Positions 43,550 through 53,489 of a DNA stretch of 64,000 nt are shown here, piece after piece. The stretch covers positions 1,054,001 through 1,118,000 of the forward strand of contig OY723311.1 in the NCBI GenBank assembly GCA_963210315.1, given 5' to 3'. The first letter of the stretch is position 1, and every line of letters begins with the position of its first letter. This stretch comes from Rhynchopus euleeides (Eukaryota > Euglenozoa > Diplonemea > Diplonemida > Diplonemidae). Below the pieces are notes generated by a model. That model made no database searches, was not told the DNA's origin, and saw only the letters and a list, made by a program, of their open reading frames with translations. The translations under genes and the position numbers were made by a program.

Positions 43550-44751
43550 CAGGGCTGTTCCTAACTGGGGGGCTTGTTCCCCACTTTCAGGATTCTGAAC
43601 TTTTTTTCTAAGAATTTTTGTAAGGGGAAAAAAAGTTTTTTTCTAAGAATTTTGTTAGGGGAATTTTGCAGGTTGTTTCGCAGAGGAAAAAACTTTTTCT
43701 AAGTTTTCCCCAGTCGACAGGGCGCGCACAAGGATGGAAGGGAAGTCTGTCCCACGTACCGTTCGCCTTGCTGGCCAACTGGAGAGCCAGACGTTCACTA
43801 CCGTGGCCTCCGGCGGCTGGGGGGTTCACGCCCCCCAGACCCCCCTGTGGCGTACGTCTCGTACTCAAGTCCTTCGAATCCCATCAAGTCGGGGTCCAAC
43901 CACTCCAGTCGCCTCTGAGGACGCAGCCAACTCGCACAGAATCTGTACGCCCACACGAACAAATGTTCGCTACCGTGGCCTCCGGCGGCTGGGGGGCACC
44001 GCCCCCGAGACCCCCGATGTAGCGTGTGCCCGTCCATCTATCTCACTTCCCCGGGTACAGTGCAGCGTAGGAGGTCAGCGCATCCATGAAGCGCTTCTTC
44101 GAAGCCTGACTGACATCGGACAGGAGGTCGGGCTTCCCCACCTGGGAGGTACACTTGCCGCGTTCGCGACATGCGTGACACGCGACACGCTACCTGAAAC
44201 GTGAGTGTGCCTTGCTAACACGGGCATTTCAACGGTCTGCCGGCGACCGTTCCCCAAACCAGTAAACCAGCAGTTTTGGAAAATCGGAGAGATCACCCTA
44301 CTGCGCTGAATATGGTGCGCACCACTGCAAAAATCCCCGGGAGCTTTTGGGTTTTCAGACCTGAAGGGGCCAGCAGGTGGGTGGCGTCGGGGAGTGGCAG
44401 CTTTGTAACTGTCCTCCAGCTGCTGGCATGTCCAGCCCTGCGAGAGTGCCAAGGTGTATTGAGTCCCTGCGGAGCACAACCCCCGATGAGAACGAGCGCC
44501 AGGTGATCCTCATTCATTTTCAGCTGTAACGCGCATGAGGGGCACTCTCTGCCGCAAGCATCTCTGGGCATCACTCGAGAGCTGTCACATGATGACGCGG
44601 AGAGAAATCAGAGAAAAGGTCCCGCCTGACGGGCACGCCCCTGGAAACTGTGGGGGGGCGAGCAAAAAATCCCTTGTAAAAATTCTTAGAAAAAACCTGG
44701 TTCCCCGACCCAAAAAACCTGGAAAAAGGGCTCGTTCCCCGCCCAGGCCTG
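43550..44751 (-). mobile_element. hAT-like non-autonomous element, copy B (intact)
   Basis: A 1202-bp element with CAGGGCTGTTCC and CAGGCCTGGGC ends and the 8-bp duplication CTCTGGGG (43542-43549, 44752-44759). Comparison with pogo copy 1, where CTCTGGGG occurs once followed by CACG, confirms the insertion point. It is the uninterrupted relative of copy A but carries two GC-hairpin modules (43789-43847, 43961-44018) where copy A has one. No coding potential recognised. Confidence 0.9.
44019..44751 (-). repeat. left-half homology of hAT-like copies A and B
   Basis: This stretch is the reverse complement of 35203-35910, apart from small indels and substitutions, and identifies the two hAT-like copies as one family. 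The sequence contains TTTTTTCTAAGAATTTTTACAAGG repeats near the end and no protein domain. Confidence 0.8.
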
Positions 44752-45254
44752 CTCTGGGGCACGTTGGGCCGTTGAATAGTAGTACTTACTTTTCACCCTT
44801 TTTTTGGGGGAAATTTTTCGTTTTTTTTGAGATTTTCTTTTTGGAGACACACAAATCTGCAAACTTTGGGGCAAGGAATGGGGACAACGGGGTCTATTGG
44901 TGCCACTTAGGGGAACCAGGGTGCACGGGGTCCGTAGAGGGGGGAAGTGACCTACGCTCAAAGATATGTCGTGACGAAGGGAATCGGGGCATCCCCCCTC
45001 AGACACATACGGACGGGAAACCAGCGAACCCGCAAACTCCTGCGGTCCAGAGGCATCAGAACCACTGCTGAAGACCGCAAACCCGGAAACCCGCAAACTC
45101 CTGGGGTCCAGAGGCGTCAAAATCACTGCTGAAGAGCGGCGCGCATTAAACGACTCCTCATCTACGGCGTCCGCAGTCCCTACCACCAACGAGAAGATGT
45201 GGACGGATGGCCCCAGACACACCTCACCATAGATGTAGCCTTCGAGGACCAGCT

Positions 45255-47203
45255 GCGGAAAAACACATGCCAAAAGAAAGGCGGGGAGGGGGAGGTCGTG
45301 TTTCTTTCCTGAGGTGGAGGCCCACGTGCTTAAAGAAGTGGGAGAACGGCGGAAGAACGACTTGCCAACGACGCGCCGCAAAATCAAGGAGCTTGCCATG
45401 TCCTTTGTTCCCTTCCCGAAAGGCTTCCAGGCTTCGGTGGAGTGGATCGACGGTTGGGCCAGGAGAAACAAGTTTCAATTTCGTACTTCGCGCATTGCCA
45501 AGCTTTCTCTTGAAAAAGCCCGGGTCCAGTTGCACAGCTTCTGGTCCACCATCAGACGCCTCTCCATCGGGTCCGAGCTGCTGCACAACCCCTTTGGTAC
45601 TTTTGACCTGGTTGTGAATGTGGATGAGTCTGCCTTGTACAAGAGCTCTACCCGCAGGGACAAACTGTTGTGCTACACCACTGACACCAACATCGTGGTC
45701 GATACCGATGCTGGAAAAAATAGATTTGCCACGTTGATTGGTGCTGTCACGTTCAGTGTGAAAGACAGGACCATTCTTGCGACAAAGCAGTCGATCGTTT
45801 TTAAAGGTGTGGGCGAGAGGATAAAGAAGGAGGAGCATCAGATTCACAAAGACTCGGGGGTTACTGGGGGGGGGGGGGGGGCAAATACAAGAGTATATGC
45901 AAATACAAGGGTATATGCTAATACAAGAGTACTCCAGAAATCGCGATTTTACAAAGTTCACCGAGCAAATACAAGAGTATACTCTTGTATTTGCATACTA
46001 GACTTTTGAAGAACTTTTGTGGGGTTTTCATCATATTTTGTACTTCCAATGACCCCCCCCAGGCCAGTGGGCCTCCTGTCTGGAGTCGTCACGGTCTGGT
46101 GGGAGTCGCCTCGGGGTGGGAAAGGCCAAGAGGACGCTCGTATTGTCTCTTCGGCGCCGCTGCCCCATGAGGGCCCACCCGGAGGCCACATTTCTAGTAT
46201 GCAAATACAAGAGTATATACTCTTGTATTTGCATACTAGACAACTTTTCAGCTAAAAAAACAATTTTTTGAAAACCCTGAATTACGTAAGCTGGCACGGT
46301 GAATAGAAGAGTATACCCTTGTATTTGCCCCCCCCCAGTAACTGTACTTTCCAGAAAACCGGCTGAGTCAAAGAAGCCGAGTGGCGGTGGTGGATTGACA
46401 GCGTCTTGGCCCCCATTTGCAAAAACAAAAACGTGCTTGTCATTTATGACTCGGCGACAACACACATTGCACCAAAAAATGTTGCGTACTTGCACAGGAA
46501 GACGGGGGCGAAGTCAGCGGTCATTCCAGGTGGGTTGACAGGAACAGTGCAGTACCTTGATGTGCATGCATTTGCACCATTCAAGGCTGCCTTCCACACT
46601 CACCTGGAAGGGCTCAAGGACAAAGCCCGTCTCGAGATAAAGAAATCAACAGCCGAAGGTTTTCGCCAGGATTGTCGCTTCACAGAGAGGTGGTACCGCG
46701 AGGCCATGTGCACCTCTGTTGGAGCTGTTTGGGGAAAGTCGGTGGAAAGTGTGAGGGGGGAGGTGGTAGCCCAGCGCTTGCGGGATATGGGGTACGTGCT
46801 GAAGGTGTCGGGTGAGGAGGACGGGTTCGTGAAGAGCTCCCTTTGTCCGGACCTCACCTTCGCACCAAGCACAGAAACATCCCCTGAGGCTGGTGGTGCG
46901 GACCTTGAACCTGGGTTGGACGGGAAGGCAAAAGAGAGCACAGAGAAGCAGTCCACCCAAAAGAAAGTTGTGTCTCAGCCAACCCAACAGTCAAGCATCT
47001 TGGCATGGGCGAAGCCGGTTCGTGTGAACTCTCTCACACAGACACAGCCTTCCCAGTCCTCCCAGTCCTCCGAAAAGAAGCGCGCAGCGTCCCCGACCAC
47101 CCAGACTCCCAACAAACACCGCAGGCTCTGCAAAGGGTGTAGGAAGCCTGGGCACAACATGCAGACTTGCCCCAGCAAGCCCAAGAACTTGAAGAAGAAG
47201 TAA
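45255..47203 (+). pseudogene. 5'-deleted pogo transposase interrupted by a MITE
   Basis: The frame resumes at the HAKRK segment of the copy 1 protein and keeps the helix-turn-helix region and first catalytic Asp (VNVDES) up to 45861, is broken by the MITE at 45864-46338, then continues with IYDSATTH, YLDVHAF and the CCHC knuckle to the stop at 47203. Sequence on both sides is almost identical to copy 1, so inactivation is recent. The MITE adds stops and a frame change, and the Ulp1-like half is absent. Confidence 0.9.
45864..46338. mobile_element. MITE with CTGGGGGGG ends inside the transposase pseudogene
   Basis: Starts CTGGGGGGGGGGGGG, ends GCCCCCCCCAG and is flanked by TA (45862-45863, 46339-46340). 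Copy 1 of the transposase reads GGGGGTTAACTGTAC at this point, giving the empty site. Subterminal GCAAATACAAGAGTATA units repeat in direct and inverted orientation, with two TATACTCTTGTATTTGCATA hairpins inside. Non-coding. Confidence 0.9.
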
Positions 47204-47916
47204 GTTGGGGCGTGCTGGTTGTGGCTTGCCTTTTTCACATCTTTTTTTTAAGCATCAACGCACCAACCAACCACCGACAGTGAAGCTGACAGCTCTGATG
47301 AACTGTGTATGCTTTCACTAACTCAACAAGAATGTCAACCAGGGGGGGCACCAGAGGGGGGGGGGGGGCAATACAAATCAAAACGGTACGAAACCAAATG
47401 AGGGGCGAGTGGTAGGACGAGAACAGAGCGGATACTCGACCGGAAGGCAGAAGAAGTGAGAGACGGACGACAGCAGTGACCAGCGCGCCCCTGGTGGACC
47501 AAACAGCCCCGCAGAGCCCCTGCAAACAGCGTTTTTAGGAAAAGTTGAATAGACGTACTTAGTACGTCTATTCGCTCGCAAACTATTTATTAATTTTCTG
47601 GCGAGGTCGATTTAGGCCCGCGCGTTCGCCGAATAGTAGTACTAAGTACGTTTATTTGACCCCCCCCTGTAACGTTTATTGAAAAACGGTTTCTGAAATA
47701 AACGTCGTTTATTGGGTTCACTGCCCTAGGGGGGGTCATAAGCCCGTACAAAACCAAAATTTTCGACATACCATCAGAGCCGCCCTAATACCTGATCTGA
47801 CCCGAAAATCCGACCCATACCCCCCCGGAAACTGTCTGGGGCCCACTTGTGACACCTGATACGCACTTTTGTGATGATTTTTTGGGGTCCTAAAAAATGT
47901 ACCTCAGTTTCGTACC

Positions 47917-48720
47917 TTGCCTTTGTACCTGAACCACTCCCGACCGCATTATTTCGTTCTTTGCAAGGGAAGGGTGTCACTACGCTCACTCAGCACGCCG
48001 AGCAACACATGCCGCGTGCCCAGGGCCTCGCAGAGGTGTCAGATGCTGCTGCAGAGGAGTACCTTGCTCGAAAGACGCTCGCCAAACGGGAGATGCGGGG
48101 TCTCGGCAGAGAGCGTTGTGGCAGACCTGCGTAAAAAGAAAACGGCACACGACATCGGTGAGGCGACATTATTTCGGGCGCTCCGTCGGGCTGGGTACAT
48201 AGGAGAGCGAGTGGGACGTGGTGACGACAGATATATGCAGTGGTGCATCAACTGCACGCACGTGCGGGAAAAGCGGCGTTCCTTGCTAGCCCAGAAAGAT
48301 GTCACCTGCACTCCTACTCCTCCCACTCCTCCTGCTCCTACCCCCACACCAACTGATGTGGGCAGTGAGAGTGATGGCAGCTCCAGAGCAGCAGATGATC
48401 TAGGAAGCAATGAGCGGGTCAGCCGGGCAGACTACCTCAGTCTGTACCGGAAGTACGAAGCGTTGCGGGCCCGCCACCACCGCCTCCAGGAGAGGACCCG
48501 AGGGTTGAGAGTAGGGTTGTACAACGCCAGGGGAGGGTATTCCCCTGGCGTTGAGACATCCCTGGCGACCTTGCGGTCGCACTGTGTGGGGGCTGAGTCG
48601 GCAGGCAGATGCCGATCCAATGACCTTGTTGAGTCCCCACATGGTACACTCTCATACGTGTTGTCGAGACTGCGTGGTGTGCATATCCTGCGGGGCGCAA
48701 ATTACACAGCACAATCATAA
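47917..48720 (+). CDS. hypothetical protein 1 of element V
   Basis: An open frame of 267 codons beginning in the left arm. The internal part (VVADLRKKKTAHDI, LFRALRRAGYIGERVGRG) could be a helix-turn-helix; a Thr/Pro-rich linker follows, and then a charged helix (YRKYEALRARHHRLQERTRG). The true start is probably downstream of the arm. No family recognised. It may be spliced to the frame at 48756. Confidence 0.4.
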   Translation: MPLYLNHSRPHYFVLCKGRVSLRSLSTPSNTCRVPRASQRCQMLLQRSTLLERRSPNGRCGVSAESVVADLRKKKTAHDIGEATLFRALRRAGYIGERVGRGDDRYMQWCINCTHVREKRRSLLAQKDVTCTPTPPTPPAPTPTPTDVGSESDGSSRAADDLGSNERVSRADYLSLYRKYEALRARHHRLQERTRGLRVGLYNARGGYSPGVETSLATLRSHCVGAESAGRCRSNDLVESPHGTLSYVLSRLRGVHILRGANYTAQS

Positions 48721-48755
48721 CCACTTCGGCTCTCAGGGCGTACAATATCCCAATC

Positions 48756-49025
48756 GTGCCTTCACAGGCTAAGATCGACGAAGCAAAAGCATCTACAACG
48801 CTGCCTACTAATGCCGATGCAGCCTCCCAGGCGTACGAAGTACTCACAATGACCCATATGCGATCGAAGTACTACACCCAGAAGGTGGCTGAACTCATTC
48901 TGCTGACGCAACAACACAACATTCCCACTAATCAGGTCAAGAAAGACCTTGCCGAGGCACTGGGGAAGGCAACATGCGTGCCACCTGAGCCAGAACCACC
49001 GCAGAAAAGGCAAAGAACGAAATAA
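48756..49025 (+). CDS. hypothetical protein 2 of element V
   Basis: An 89-codon frame: a helical segment (KVAELILLTQQHN, KKDLAEALGKA) and a C-terminal basic PQKRQRTK that could be a nuclear localisation signal. It ends in the right arm. It may be the last exon of the preceding frame, since only 35 bases separate them, or an independent small protein. No family recognised. Confidence 0.4.
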   Translation: MPSQAKIDEAKASTTLPTNADAASQAYEVLTMTHMRSKYYTQKVAELILLTQQHNIPTNQVKKDLAEALGKATCVPPEPEPPQKRQRTK

Positions 49026-49264
49026 TGCGGTCGGGAGTGGTTCAGGTACAAAGGCAAGGTACGAAACTGAGGTACATTTTTTAGGACCCCAAAAAATCAT
49101 CACAAAAGTGCGTATCAGGTGTCACAAGTGGGCCCCAGACAGTTTCCGGGGGGGTATGGGTCGGATTTTCGGGTCAGATCAGGTATTAGGGCGGTTCTGA
49201 TGGTATGTTGAAAATTTTGGTTTTCGTACGTTTTTAGGGGGGCTTAAGGGGGCCCCCCCCCCCC

Positions 49265-51128
49265 GATTGCTAACAGTTTTAGCTCCCACATCGCCAGGCG
49301 AGCGAGGCCACTGTGTGCTATAGAAAGAGTTTTGTGATGGAGATTGTGGGGAGGGGAACGGGGGGTTCTGGTATGGCCGGAAAAAAATCAAATACAAGGA
49401 GAGCGTCGTGTGCAGATCACCTGGCTTTTGGTCGTCCTGTCGTGTGAGACTCGCAGCCGGCGATGGACCCCGTATCCTTCCCCTCCCCCTGCCCCCTTCG
49501 CCAGAAAGTAATGGGGTGTGGCGAGAAAAGCAGTGGTGGTTGGGGGGGGTGCGTGCTCTCCCCCTCCACCACACCACCAGAACCGGATTTGATTCATTTT
49601 TGTTGCCAACTTTGATCCTATTTTGACACCTTCCCCCGCCCCTCTCCCCGACCCATTTTTTTCCCCTGTTCTGTCGCCAAATCGGGGCGTTCTGACCCCT
49701 GCCGTGTGCCCTTTGTCTGGTGTGGCGTGCCTTTGGCGGCGGTGTATTCAGAAATTCCAAAATAATATGGCTTCGGGAGGGGGGGCGGGGGTGGTGTGTG
49801 GGGGGACGCGCAATCATATAAAATGAAAGGCTGCGCTTTTCTGCAGAGCCAAATTGCGCCCCTCCCCCCCCCCCCCCCCCTACCCCTTTCCCCCCTTCCC
49901 ACCGGCCTTCAGCGAGTGCATTGTGATTCTACGTGTCCCAAGTCAGTGACCTTGCTCCCTTCGTTTTTCACTGGAATGTGCGTGTCTGGCCCTTTTGGGA
50001 GGTTATCCCAGTGTTCTGACATGGCGCCAGCAAAATATCGGGCGCGCAGCAGCGGTCTCTGTTCCTCGCGAAAAAAAATGTGTTCTTGGGCGGCGGGGAG
50101 GGTGGAAGGTTGGGGGAGACAGCTCACATTGCAAAAACAAAATCAAGCTCCGATGAAAACAACTACGAGTAAATGGCGACTGGGTGAATGGGGTGGCATG
50201 GGAACACCCATTCTCTGGACCTGCAATGTATGACGATTCGCCAACTTGTCTGGCTGGTCGTGAACATGGCGGCAATTCTGTTCGTGCACTGGTTCATGGA
50301 CCATACAGTTCACATCAGCGAACGCACGCGATCCGGTTAGTTTTGTTTGCTCAAAAGCTTCAGAATCATCCTTGGAACGAGGTTTATATTTTGCCAGGAC
50401 TGTCACAAAGTCTGTGGATCTGTCTGCCGCCCCACATCCTCCACCCCACCCCCATCCCCCAGCCCTGTCTTTGGTTTCTGTCTGTCAAATCGACAAGCCA
50501 TGCATCCTGGTGTGACGTGCTACCCACCTTCGCGATCCCGACAGCGATCTCGAAGATCTCAGCGAGACCTAGGAACAGGGGGGCTGCATACGATAGCTTT
50601 GCAATGCATGTGCGAGACAGGCAGAGCCATGGTCACCTCCCCCTTACCTCCCCCCACCCCTCCCCCCGCACACCTGGATCAAAAAGGAACGAAGAAAGCT
50701 GTTCTCGGAGTGAGAACACGCAGCTTTGCCCATACGCTCCCCTCCCCCTTCACCCGCTCTCTCGGCCCCTGTCCCCTGAAACACGGCAGCTCATGGTTCA
50801 GTTCACAACGGTGAGGGAGGGTGTGTCTGAGTGTGCTCTGTATCTCAGCTCCAACCGGTGTGAAATCCCAAAGGCAAAAATCGAAGTCGGGGGAAGCACA
50901 TCAGCTGGGGGTGGGAAGACCATCATCAGGACATATTTTTAACCTCGACTCTGTGAGAGCGATCAGCAAGGGAGTTAAACACCTTCTGGTGGCCTGTGTG
51001 TGGTTGTGTTTGTTGCCGTTCGGCGGAGAGGGGGGAGGTGTAGGGGTTGTGCAGCGGCAAAAGAATGCGAAGAAAAATCAACAAGGGGAACAAGCCAGAA
51101 GAACAAGAATACAGGCAAAGAACAAAAA
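49265..51128. other. no gene recognised between elements V and Z
   Basis: About 1.9 kb of C- and G-run sequence resembling the host intergenic DNA elsewhere in the window, with short frames only. It is probably original spacer between transposon insertions. Confidence 0.5.
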
Positions 51129-52453
51129 CAGGGGATAAGATAGGTCTGGTTTTCCGGTTTTCAAAACCAGGGTTTCCCGGTTCCCGGTTTTCTGGGGGAA
51201 AAAAAAAAGGGTCGATCTCATTTTTGGCGGTTTTTTTGTGACTTTGGGACAGTAAAACAGTCAGAAAAAACGCCATAAAAAAATAGAAAGTGGCCCCATC
51301 GTGATCCGCACAGAGCTCAAATAGTCCAAAGAAGGCAGAGAAGCGGAGAAGAAAAAATGGACCTAGCGGGTGGCCCGGTGGGTGGTGATGCCCTCGTCAT
51401 GCAGGTCTCTTCTGTTTTGAAGGTGCACACATGGTGGACTCCAGCCACCCTAGCGAGTGTCTAAGAGGGAGTCTAAGACTGCAGTCTGTACTGGAGACGG
51501 GAGTCTATTTTCCAGCTAATTTACGCTAAGCCTCCCGCTAGTTGAGACTCATGGGAGACACACGGTGTACTCCAGCGGAGGTAGGGTAACCTCCGCTGGA
51601 GTTCACCGTGTCGTCTGCCTCTGTGCAGCGTCACTCGGTGCCATCGAATACATGGCGACAGCCCACCAACTCGAGACAGATCTGCTTGTCTGGAGGGCTG
51701 AGACGAGAACACGAACGAATTTCAAGCAGTCTTGAAGGTCGCCAAGCCTATTGGGGGCAACTAACAGATGAGATTTGTTTGTTGCCTGTCGTCACAGCTA
51801 GGTGCCCATCTCCTCGATAACGGAATGTGTGCAGAGATCTCGTGGACCCTTTGGCCATTCTGTCGTGCACCCACTCCACCCACAACGCACACCTGTCACG
51901 AGTGGTCGCTCCCCCGCCCTCCTCCACCCTGAAGGTTGAACCCTCAAGGACCAGTGATCTCCTGCTGGCCGGGCTGCGATACAGCGAAGCCTTCCTACTT
52001 ACAAGCGAATCCAGACTGTAGGGAACATACCGTCACTCAAGTAATGTTGGTGGGGTAATAACCCACCAACTTCTTCCAGAACCCCCAAATCCACCAAATT
52101 AGTACCCCACCAACATATTTACCCCACCAATATATTACCCCACCAACAAAACTTGAGTGACGGTATGTTCACTACCGTGGCCTCCGGCGGCTGGGGGGCT
52201 CCGCCCCCCAGATCCCCCTGCGTAAAAAAATTGTACCAGACCGGTTTTTGGCCGAGAGTCCAAACTTTCAAAGCAGCTGCTGCGCCTGCCCCACCAGGCA
52301 GCCTCAGTACGACAGGACGCGCGCAGGCACCGGGCCCTCTCAGATTCTGGGAGGGTTTGCGCGGGTCGCGCGCGCCGAAGGCGCGCGCGAAAAAATTTCA
52401 AAACCAGAAAAACCGGAAAACGGCGCCAGAAAAAAAGTCTATCTTATACCCTG
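51129..52453 (+). mobile_element. hAT-like element Z, copy 2 (carries a MITE)
   Basis: Begins CAGGGGATAAGATAG and ends CTATCTTATACCCTG, matching copy 1 (37823-39001) in reverse along its length. A 134-bp MITE at 52030-52163 is inserted near the right-hand GC-hairpin module. Flanks share CAAAAA but no exact 8-bp duplication, so the target has diverged or one flank was lost. Confidence 0.82.
52030..52163. mobile_element. 134-bp MITE with CCGTCACTCAAGT ends
   Basis: CCGTCACTCAAGT at 52030 and its complement ending at 52163 are flanked by TA. Copy 1 of element Z reads GGAACAGATGTTCAC where this copy reads GGAACA-TA...TA-TGTTCAC, giving an empty site with one base difference. The interior repeats ACCCCACCAAC. 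Non-coding. Confidence 0.9.
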
Positions 52454-52791
52454 TCAAAAAGCAAGCTGCAAAAAAAATGCACATAATGATTGGTGCCCCT
52501 GATTTACCCCTTTTTCACTACGCACAAACTACGCAATCTGGGGGGGGGTCTCGCTTTTTGGTCCCCCCCCAGTTTTTTTTGGTCCCCCTTTCTGTGTGGC
52601 TACTGAGACAGGACTGGAGGCACTGCGCTGACCGAGCAAAAAATTATTGCCAGAACTCACTATACACCGTACGAAAGAACGCACGACATGTGGGGCGGGA
52701 CTCCAGAAACACCTGGGCAAGGTTGCCCCATGCCCAGAAACACCTGAGAAGGAAGTGAGTTCCAGGAGCCGCGTAGAACACCCTCGAGATT

Positions 52792-53109
52792 GTGAATGAT
52801 GATACGATCACAGCCTTCAGGGCGCTGCGAGGTGCCACCCTGAAGGTGGCCCTTGACATCAAGGAGAGCGTCGGCCGAGGGGTCGACGAAAAGCTGAAGA
52901 AGGCGCTACTGGCACTGGATCCCGCGGGGTATACGGAGGTCACCGCCACACAGGCAACCTCCGCTGACAACGTCCAGGAGACGTTATCCGAGGGGATCAC
53001 AACGGCACTAGAGATCTGTGTCACGGGATCCAGGCGCCCACTCTCCCTCGACGGTCTGGGGATTGTTGTTGGGTATGGTGTCGTTTCCTGCAGCTGCAAA
53101 AAAGCGTAG
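52792..53109 (+). CDS. hypothetical 105-residue protein
   Basis: A frame with good protein composition: ALRGATLKVALDIKESVGRG and KLKKALLALDPAGY suggest amphipathic helices, ending in a CSCKKA tail. It is inside the 52491-53489 element. No family recognised. It may continue by splicing into the Lys/Ala/Pro-rich frame at 53190. Confidence 0.35.
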   Translation: MNDDTITAFRALRGATLKVALDIKESVGRGVDEKLKKALLALDPAGYTEVTATQATSADNVQETLSEGITTALEICVTGSRRPLSLDGLGIVVGYGVVSCSCKKA

Positions 53110-53189
53110 CAACTGTGCTTCCTTCTTCCTTAATGATGCGTTGACGCTTCCACCCGGAGGAGCTGAAGCAGGCACCGCTTAATGATGCG

Positions 53190-53396
53190 TTGATGCTTCC
53201 ACCCGACGAGCTGAAGCAGGCACCGCGCCAAAGGGCACCCCCAAAGAGACCTGCAAAGACTGCGTCGAAACCCGCACCGAAGGCTGCCAGCGCTGCAGCA
53301 CCTGAAGAACCTGCAGCACCTGCAGCACCTGAAGCGCCTGCACCCTCACTGACCCCGGAACAGCAAGAACTCCTTGAGTTTGGGGTCCCGGCATAG
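53190..53396 (+). CDS. hypothetical Lys/Ala/Pro-rich 68-residue protein
   Basis: Low-complexity, basic at first (RAPPKRPAKTASKPAPKAAS) and then Ala/Pro/Glu-rich, ending PSLTPEQQELLEFGVPA. The composition resembles a histone tail or linker. It immediately follows a tandem duplication that repeats its first codons, so the start is uncertain. Confidence 0.3.
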   Translation: MMLPPDELKQAPRQRAPPKRPAKTASKPAPKAASAAAPEEPAAPAAPEAPAPSLTPEQQELLEFGVPA

Positions 53397-53489
53397 AGAC
53401 AGAGAATGGCTGAGTAAATCAAAAAATGAGACCCCCCCCCCCTTTTCACTACGCACAAACTACGCAATATGGGGTCGTCAGGGGCACCA

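Larger units (their letters stand above)
43468..47669 (+). mobile_element. pogo-type transposon, copy 2 (deleted and interrupted)
   Basis: Same CAGGGGGGGGTCAAATAAAC ends as copy 1, flanked by TA (43466-43467, 47670-47671), in opposite orientation. Relative to copy 1 it lacks about 1.9 kb (equivalent to roughly 2735-4608), joined at about 45253, removing the repeat region, the Ulp1-like protease and the N-terminal part of the transposase. It has gained the hAT-like copy B (43550-44751) and a 475-bp MITE (45864-46338). Lengths of the deletion and insertions account for the total of 4202 bp. Confidence 0.9.
41522..47726. mobile_element. element W with GGGCAGTGA ends (contains pogo copy 2)
   Basis: GGGCAGTGA at 41522 and TCACTGCCC ending at 47726 are an inverted pair flanked by TA (41520-41521, 47727-47728). 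Both ends continue with repeated AATAAACG/AAACGTTTA. Removing pogo copy 2 (43468-47669) leaves about 2.0 kb. The interior 41640-43440 holds GAAGTTGGG-type inverted repeats, one GC-hairpin module and a 52-codon frame starting MSKRKVE at 42809, but no recognisable transposase. Its right target TA is also the left TA of element V. Confidence 0.65.
47729..49264. mobile_element. element V with about 240-bp inverted ends
   Basis: Left arm 47729-47964 and right arm about 49010-49264 are inverted copies (shared GTACCTGAACCACTCCCGAC and neighbouring sequence), with the outermost 40 bases diverged. The left end starts GGGGGGGTCATAAGCCC after TA; a right-hand TA duplication is not clear. The interior carries two + strand frames. 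Superfamily not recognised; long arms resemble Mutator- or foldback-type elements, but no diagnostic transposase motif is seen. Confidence 0.7.
52491..53489 (+). mobile_element. 1-kb element with TGGTGCCCCTGA inverted ends
   Basis: TGGTGCCCCTGA at 52491 is inverted at 53478-53489, and a G-run/GTCTC block just inside is also inverted. Between them lies a 26-bp repeat (52512-52537 and 53443-53468, TTTTCACTACGCAC onward) that is in direct, not inverted, orientation. Two small frames (52792-53109 and 53190-53396) and a 45-50 bp tandem duplication (53131-53224) are inside. No target duplication could be identified. Confidence 0.5.

Noticed and set aside
44686-45471. 261-codon minus-strand frame joining hAT-like and pogo sequence
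   Set aside because: A chance frame across an insertion and a deletion junction; both halves are antisense or non-coding in the intact copies.
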